Positions 60,016 through 64,000 of a stretch of 64,000 nucleotides of DNA are shown here, in pieces; the first letter of the stretch is position 1; each line of letters opens with the position of its first letter. Below the pieces are notes generated by a model, which had not been told where the DNA came from, ran no database searches, and was given only the letters and a program-made list of their open reading frames with translations. A program made the translations under genes and the position numbers. Origin of the DNA: Stropharia rugosoannulata (lineage: Eukaryota > Basidiomycota > Agaricomycetes > Agaricales > Strophariaceae); assembly GCA_028532985.1 (NCBI GenBank), contig JANCIK010000001.1:4216001-4280000 (forward strand), read 5' to 3'.

Positions 60016-63000
60016 ATGGCTGCACCTATGGACCAAATACGCCGAAAGCTGGACTTGATGAACAGGCTGCATAATACAGGGTCAGTCTTTTCAACATGTC
60101 TGATGAAAGGAAAGTCACAAATTCTATCTCCTACTACAGCGTCCAGCTAGACTTGGACTTGCCACAAATCGCTGTCGTTGGGAACCAGAGTGCGGGGAAG
60201 TCGTCTTTGATAGAGGCTATATCTGGAATCAGCCTGCCACGCAAGTCAGGCACTTGCACGCGGTGGGTTCTCATTACCACACGGCTCTTCATTTACCTTG
60301 CTTAAACCTCGCTTATCCTTTCCCCGTAGCTGTCCGATAGAGTGTAAGCTTGTGCGCACCGAATCAGCCTGGCAATGCATCGTTTCTCTTCGCATAACCA
60401 CTGACGCCACTGGGCGTCAACTGGGTCACGCACGCATTCTGCAGTTTGGAGGTATTATACACGACAAGGCTCATGTAGAAGAGCGCATTCGACGTGCACA
60501 GTGTGCCATATTGAGTCCATCGAAACCTATGGAGAGATTCTTGAACGAACCAGACACCGACCTCGAGGATCCTGAATTAAAGTTCTCTGGAAACTGTATC
60601 ACCCTCCAGATAAGTGGCCCGGACATTGCGGATCTGTCATTTTGTGATCTTCCAGGTAAAGTCTTGCTGTATAATTGACGAAGTATGATCATACTCATAG
60701 GTCTTGTACGTAGGTCTATTTGCGAGCGTTAGCAGTGACCAAGGAGCTGGTGACAGCACCATTGGTCTTGTGGAGAGCCTGGTATCTTCGTATATCAAGA
60801 AGCCCAGCTGTTTGATTCTTCTAACAGTTGCTTGCGAAAGTAAGCCATACTAACTTCCCAAGATCATGTTACTAATCGCTTTACGACTTACAGCCGACTT
60901 CGAAAACCAAGGCGCTCACAGATTAGTCAAAGCGCATGACCCAGAAGGCAAAAGAACTATTGGTACGCTTTGATGATGCGTTGTTGGGAGACATGACATT
61001 GACACATTTATAGGTGTCCTAACCAAGCCTGACCGTATTCCCGCTGGTGAGGAGTACTTGTGGACTCCTTTCATTCGCGATGAAAAAGAACGACTGGAAA
61101 ACAATTGGTTTTGTGTAAAACAGCCCTCGTCTCTTGATATCAAAGCGAACATCACCTGGGAGCAGGCCAGGCAGGCGGAGGAGGAATACTTCTCCTTTAC
61201 ACCGCCTTGGTGTGACCTTCAGGAGTCGTACCGCAAGTATCTTGGAACCGATAACCTCGTCAATCGACTCACAAATCTTCTTTCGGATTTGATTGCTGCA
61301 AGGTGTGTAGATCGTCTCACCTTTGTTGAGTGATGATCCATACGCTGACCTTGTCAATAAATAAGGCTACCTCAAATACAGGCCGAACTTAGGCAATCCA
61401 TCACCCAGATACGAGAAACACTGGCGAAGCTCCCTCCCCCACCTTCGAGTGACCCACGAACCGAGGTTTTAACCTTGTTGCACGCTTTCACCCAGGACGT
61501 GGTCTTGTATGTGCAAGGCATACCAGACAGCACAAGCTCTTCAACCGAAAGGGGACTTATTCAATCAATTCATCCCGAACAGCAGAAATTTAAAAGGGCG
61601 GTGCGCTCTACTGCTCCCGAGTTCTGGCCTTTCGAAGCGTCAGCAACAGTAGCTCAATTCCACCCTCCCACGTTCCTTCGCGAGGAAGAAGAATACTACT
61701 CTCTCAAGAAAGGAGATAAGAACCTCATACCCATAGATGACGTTCTCCTCTCTATGCAAATGTGAGCCGACCATGTATGGCTATCTTTACTGTATTCTGG
61801 TCTAACATATTGCTGTAGGGCTCGTACCCGTGAGCTTCCTGGCCACTACCCTTTCGTGGTACAGAAGATGTTCATCGAAAACATTACCAAACAATGGGAA
61901 GAACCGTCAGAAGAACTTTGCAAGGATGTCTATCATATGGTGTCCAAGCATGTTAAACGGATTGTTACCAAGCATCTACATTCATTGGGCCAGGGAAAGC
62001 TTGAACAGAGAGTAGGGTACGAGTTAATTTCACCAAAAAGTAAAGAGCATGCGCTAATATAAGTCATTCTGATCAGCGCTATTGTCCAACAGCATATTGA
62101 TGAATGTTACAGCCGTGCTCGGGAACGTGTACGATGGCTGCGACGCCTCGAAAGCTCGCCATTTACTTTGAACACCCATTATCTAGCGGACTACAAGGAA
62201 AAGTTCCTCGCTTATTATAAAGGACAGCGTGAACAACAAGTGCGGCTTCAGACGATGGTCGGGGAAACTTCTCCACGAACCCAAGGCATCTTTAAGTTTA
62301 GCTTGGCTACACCGTCCACCCAAACGGCAACAGTCCAATCTCCAATGTTTGAGGCTAACAAGCCAAACGTTAGTCAGTCAGTCGCCTCTAATCCTTCTAC
62401 CGCGAGCACGCAGGCATCCATATGGGCCCCAATTTACTCGGCACGTACAACACCTGTCACATTCGGTGGGCAAAGTAATGGAGTCAGTCTCGGTGCTGGC
62501 CAGCTGTCTCCGGCCAGTCAGACAACTTTCAGCTCCGGGCCTTCTTCGTCTGGGGGAGCCTTTTTGTCCAGCTCATCCAACCCGTTGACACTACCGACAT
62601 CTTCATCATCGATTTTCACCCCCTCACCCGCTTCTAATGCATCAAATTCTACCGCAAAGGCGTCAACGCCTCAGAGTATACAGGCTTCTCCGACAGTGAC
62701 ACCTAAGTCAATCTTTACTCTGCCGGCGCCGAAGACTGCAGCTGCTCCAGCGGCACCATCTATATCACTCTCTACTGTGCAAGGCCCCGTCCCGCAGGAG
62801 TCAGCACACTCGGTAGCCTTGACTAAAGTGTTGTCTGGGTTGGCTGACCTAGGCTTCAATGGCGTCACCGAGGCTGATCTCCCCAAGTTGCTTCCGTCTG
62901 ACCGTATGGAATCCGCCTTAGTGGTTATGGCTGATGTTCGTGCCTACTTCCAGGGTGAGTGTCAAGTATTCCTTACATCTAAGTTCAAATATTGACATGA

Positions 63001-63261
63001 TAATCATTCTCGCTAGTTGCGTACAAGCGTTTTGCTGATAACGTGCCCTTGGCTATTGACGCCGAGCTCGTGCTTGGTGTTCCTGAAGGTTTACTGAAAG
63101 TACTATTTGCGCAGTTAGGTATCAATGGTCCGAACGGAGAAGCTATATGTAAAGATCTCTTGCAGGAAAACCGCAAGACAGCGGAGAGGCGCAGTGAACT
63201 GCAAACTAAACTCGAACGGCTAGAGGCTGGTGTCCTTGAGCTCGTGACTGAGTTTGTTTAG
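60016..63261 (+). CDS. Mx-like dynamin GTPase, copy C, with Ser/Thr/Pro-rich insertion
   Basis: Ten exons (60016-60080, 60140-60262, 60330-60655, 60714-60839, 60894-60962, 61014-61302, 61366-61761, 61819-62016, 62077-62954, 63017-63261) give 904 residues. Intron positions and phases match copies A and B; exons 2, 5, 6, 8 and 10 have the same lengths. P-loop [23 protein letters not shown] and TKPD are intact. The N-terminus is about 47 residues shorter than in A. Exon 9 is 471 nt longer and adds about 157 residues rich in Ser, Thr, Pro and Ala between stalk and GED. These include scattered SIF/FxFS-type motifs (GIFKFSL, SSIFTPSP, KSIFTLPAP, TFGGQ) that recall disordered nucleoporin-like segments. 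The GED itself is well kept ([15 protein letters not shown]). It is clearly more diverged than A is from B. Confidence 0.93.
62250..62810 (+). other. low-complexity insertion in dynamin C
   Basis: This part of exon 9 encodes Ser/Thr/Pro/Ala-rich sequence with Phe-containing motifs about every 20-40 residues. It replaces the short hydrophilic linker of copies A and B. It is in frame and free of stops, so it is part of the protein. Confidence 0.8.
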
Positions 63262-64000
63262 AGCAATGTATGAAGCCCTGCTTGAGCTCGATTTCTGTTA
63301 TGACTCTCATCTATGTGATACTGCTTGTATACTACTATTCTGAAGACGCTCTGTTCTTACTTGCTATCAGCTATGTGCACTAACTACATTACATACAATT
63401 AATGAATATTTGATTTTAAGTAGTATATCAAACGTGCGCCATGATATTACTACTGCAAGTTACGCTTTCCGCTGCATACTTTGACTAAGGAGCACAGTTA
63501 CTTGAAGAGGTTTATTTCAACAGCTCACATGGTACAAAGAAGTTCAAGTCGGCTTTATACTACACTTTATACTGCGCGTTTGCTCGATCGAAAAGTAATT
63601 GTCGACAGTCGTTCGTCATGGTCATATTATCGTCACGGTTCAGCTGGCGTCTCGGTGACTTCCGATTATGCCATAGCCTGTTAACCTGTTACTGTTTGAA
63701 GAAGCGGAGGCCCCCCTGATGGAAGACATTGGCAGTTCACTACGCGAGCACCGAAGTCCTGTTCAGCAAAGCGAGTCAATATACTGAGAAGAATAGCAGC
63801 CTGTCTAAATGGTTGGCAGTACAGTCGAGCGCAGATGCTTCGCAGTTGAGCTTGGTGACGGGCACTGGAGCGACCGAGGAAACGAACTAGAGTTATGGGA
63901 AGCTTACACGAGAGTGAGACTACCCTGATGGAAAACGTTGGCAGTCCAAGTGGCAATCCAATCACAAAATGGCAAAAAATGGTGAGATTGTGGTTCTCCA
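63262..64000. other. region downstream of dynamin C, no gene seen
   Basis: This 0.7-kb end of the window holds the dynamin C 3' UTR and a direct repeat at 63714-63739 and 63923-63948 (CCTGATGGAA..TTGGCAGT.CA). The reverse-strand frame at 63681-63965 spans the repeat and looks non-coding. Confidence 0.5.
63714..63948. repeat. 26-bp direct repeat, 209 bp apart
   Basis: The first copy is at 63714-63739 and the second at 63923-63948, with a few mismatches (GACATT versus AACGTT). It could mark the edge of a repeat that continues outside the window. Confidence 0.6.

Overview
The window reads as nuclear DNA of a filamentous basidiomycete, most likely a mushroom-forming Agaricomycete. Nearly every gene is cut by short introns (about 45-75 nt) with GT..AG ends. 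Gene density is high and both strands are used. The families fit that group: F-box and BTB/POZ proteins, 7TM orphan membrane proteins, a mono-oxygenase P450, a TEA-domain regulator, a GH5 exo-glucanase and Mx-like dynamins. No operons, CRISPR arrays, rRNA or convincing tRNA genes were seen. Splice models were built by hand from reading frame, splice signals and family motifs.

Layout, left to right. 1-611: 3' end of an unidentified gene. 1777-3197 (-): complete PKA catalytic subunit. 4211-7165 (+): Mx-like dynamin A. 7316-7794: small unknown ORF. 8105-9472 (-): 7TM membrane protein. 10037-12245 (+): cytochrome P450. 12729-13862 (+): BTB/POZ protein with an apparent frameshift in a G7 run. 14166-16088 (+): MFS transporter with two GC-AG introns. 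16450-20506 (+): three tandem F-box-like genes, the first a pseudogene. 20862-21668 (-): protein with a Cys-rich N-terminus and a disordered tail. 22578-24490 (-): membrane-anchored histidine-acid-phosphatase-fold protein lacking the catalytic His. 25496-26623 (-) and 26960-28089 (+): divergent SRP72 (shortened) and pinin genes. 28.1-36.4 kb: gene-poor stretch. 36422-39341 (+): GH5 type II membrane exo-beta-glucanase. 39.3-44.5 kb: repeat-rich spacer. 44533-46212 (+): TEA-domain transcription factor. 47005-47704 (-): unknown protein. 47997-52226 (-): neutral ceramidase. 54238-55896 (-): F-box protein. 56371-59353 (-): dynamin B. 60016-63261 (+): dynamin C.

The most notable structure is the set of three Mx-like dynamin genes. 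All have 10 exons with the same intron phases. A and B are close relatives lying about 49 kb apart in inverted orientation. B and C are head to head over a shared 662-bp upstream region. C carries an extra block of about 157 residues rich in Ser, Thr and Pro between stalk and GED. Other points of interest are the catalytically altered phosphatase, a 6-nt and a 14-nt micro-exon, an SRP72 about half the usual length, and GC-AG introns.
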